Assembly (NCBI GenBank): GCA_904394195.1
Contig: CAJFNH010000066.1
Span: forward strand, 1 to 7,054
Direction: 5' to 3'
From: Candidatus Gallimonas caecicola
GTDB taxonomy: Bacteria > Bacillota > Clostridia > Christensenellales > Borkfalkiaceae
Length of the DNA stretch: 7,054 nucleotides
Shown here: positions 6,296 through 7,054 of the stretch, piece by piece
Position numbering within the stretch: position 1 is the stretch's first letter
Layout: each line of letters begins with the position of its first letter
Notes under the pieces: model-generated
What the model saw: the letters and a program-made list of their open reading frames with translations, nothing else
The model's database searches: none
Told to the model about the DNA's origin: nothing
Program-made: the position numbers and the translations under genes

Positions 6296-6896
6296 AAATG
6301 CAAAATTTCTGACGAGCGCGGCGCGGGCGGAACAGTTCCTCCGCCCGCAAAAGCCCATGATCGCCGTGTGCGGCAGGTCCAATGCGGGCAAGTCCACGCT
6401 CATCAACATGCTCGCGGGGCAGAAAAACCTTGCCAAGACGAGCGCCTCTCCCGGCAGGACGCGCCTTGTCAATTACTTTGACTTCGGCGAATTTTGGCTT
6501 GCCGATCTTCCCGGATACGGCTATGCCGCCGTCTCCAAGGCGGAACAGGCGAAGTGGGCAAGGACGCTCGAGGCGTTCTTTGAAAGAAAACAGGACGTCG
6601 CGCACGTCTTTTTGCTGCTCGATATCCGCCGCGACCCTTCGGCGGACGACATGCAGATGGTTCAGTTCATGGTCTATCACGCCCTGCCGTTCACGGTGAT
6701 CGCCACCAAGAGCGACAAGCTCTCCCGTATGAAGGTCAAGGAGCGCACGCGCGCCGTTGCCAATGCCTTCGGGCTGGGCGCGGGCAACGTGATCGCGACC
6801 TCCGGAGCAACGGGCGCGGGAAAGGAGGCGCTGCTTGCGCGTATCGGACAGGTCTGTGCGCCGCCCGCCGAGTACGGCGAGGACAAAGGATTTTGA
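6285..6896 (+). CDS. engB: Ribosome-biogenesis GTPase YsxC/EngB (YihA)
   Basis: The 203-residue protein is a single-domain TRAFAC GTPase of the EngB family. All nucleotide motifs are visible: G1 GRSNAGKST (30-38), G2 threonine in SPGRT (Thr59), G3 DLPGYG (74-79), G4 TKSD (141-144) and G5 TSG (172-174). The family signature LLDIRRDPSADD (111-122) is also present. In Bacillus the orthologue is essential and acts late in 50S subunit assembly. The ATG at 6285 lies 11 bases inside the lon 3' end, with a modest GGGG (6274-6277) as ribosome-binding site, so its translation is probably coupled to lon. The lon-ysxC order matches Bacillus and relatives. A good terminator follows 13 bases after the stop. 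Confidence 0.97.
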   Translation: MQVKNAKFLTSAARAEQFLRPQKPMIAVCGRSNAGKSTLINMLAGQKNLAKTSASPGRTRLVNYFDFGEFWLADLPGYGYAAVSKAEQAKWARTLEAFFERKQDVAHVFLLLDIRRDPSADDMQMVQFMVYHALPFTVIATKSDKLSRMKVKERTRAVANAFGLGAGNVIATSGATGAGKEALLARIGQVCAPPAEYGEDKGF

Positions 6897-6909
6897 ACGA
6901 TATTACAGC

Positions 6910-6943
6910 GCCCCCTGCGTATTCCGCGCGGGGGGCTTGTTTT
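6910..6943 (+). terminator. Intrinsic terminator of lon-engB
   Basis: Bases 6910-6919 (GCCCCCTGCG) pair with 6927-6936 (CGCGGGGGGC) as a 10-bp stem with one T-G wobble and a 7-base loop, immediately followed by TTGTTTTATGTTGTT. This is a textbook Rho-independent terminator, located between the convergent engB and XRE-type genes. In the opposite direction it lacks a U-run. Confidence 0.9.
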
Positions 6944-6981
6944 ATGTTGTTACCGTTTGGAATATTGCGAACGTCGGCGCT

Positions 6982-7054
6982 CTATGTATCGGAGCGTCTC
7001 AAAAGATAGTCGGCGGTCACGCCGAAAAAGTCGCATAGTGTGACGATATAACTT
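6982..7054 (-). CDS. XRE/Cro-type HTH regulator, C-terminal fragment entering from the right edge
   Basis: Reading leftward from the edge (first full codon 7053-7051), 23 codons end at TAG 6984-6982 and read SYIVTLCDFFGVTADYLLRRS followed by Asp-Thr. The pattern LCDFFGVTADYLLxRSD is the characteristic last helix and tail of small XRE-family helix-turn-helix proteins, in which the domain ends shortly after the ...DYLLGRSD motif. The N-terminal DNA-binding part lies outside the window, so its target and start are unknown. It is convergent with engB. The call rests on a short motif, but the frame, the stop position and the motif agree. Confidence 0.75.
   Translation of the reverse strand, partial: SYIVTLCDFFGVTADYLLRRSDT

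Noticed and set aside
3674..6472. Very long minus-strand open frame (932 codons) opposite lon
   Set aside because: It is an antisense shadow created by GC-rich codon bias of lon. The encoded sequence is low-complexity in His/Arg/Leu/Ala with no recognisable domain, it begins inside engB and it ends inside rubredoxin, while the plus-strand proteins show complete family motifs.
1..7054. CRISPR array, insertion sequence, tRNA/rRNA gene, riboswitch or novel multi-gene defence or biosynthetic system
   Set aside because: No regularly spaced repeats, transposase, terminal inverted repeats, cloverleaf or conserved aptamer pattern could be seen. All sizeable genes belong to familiar housekeeping or regulatory families.

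Overview
The window looks like an ordinary chromosomal stretch from a GC-rich, strictly anaerobic bacterium, most likely a member of the Bacillota (Clostridia-like). The pointers are strong AGGAGG-type ribosome-binding sites, a flavodiiron protein paired with a small separate rubredoxin (typical of anaerobes), and a lon gene overlapping the ribosome-assembly GTPase gene ysxC/engB, a neighbour pair known from Bacillus and relatives. The phylum call is an inference from context; there is no rRNA or other marker to fix it.

Left part (1-2318). A minus-strand extended short-chain dehydrogenase/reductase (NAD(P)-dependent epimerase/dehydratase family) runs off the left edge. It is divergent from a plus-strand TetR-type repressor gene, which overlaps a GNAT N-acetyltransferase gene by 4 bases. 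The roughly 170-base divergent spacer holds recognisable sigma-A-type promoter elements in both directions and an inverted repeat (TGTACG...CGTACA) that is a plausible operator for the repressor.

Middle (2319-3846). A short spacer with a possible weak terminator and an extended -10 promoter leads to an fprA-type flavodiiron protein followed by a 53-residue rubredoxin. They form a compact two-gene unit for reducing oxygen and/or nitric oxide: NAD(P)H-derived electrons pass through rubredoxin to FMN and then to the di-iron site. The unit ends at a 14-bp GC-rich hairpin.

Right part (3847-7054). Full-length Lon protease (774 aa, all AAA+ and Ser-Lys protease motifs intact) is followed by ysxC/engB, whose start lies inside the lon 3' end. 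A good intrinsic terminator follows. The last 23 codons of a minus-strand XRE/Cro-type regulator enter from the right edge and converge on it.

No mobile element, CRISPR array, RNA gene or unfamiliar multi-gene system was seen. The observations worth following are regulatory: overlapping divergent promoters, the operator-like repeat, repeats upstream of lon and small hairpins.
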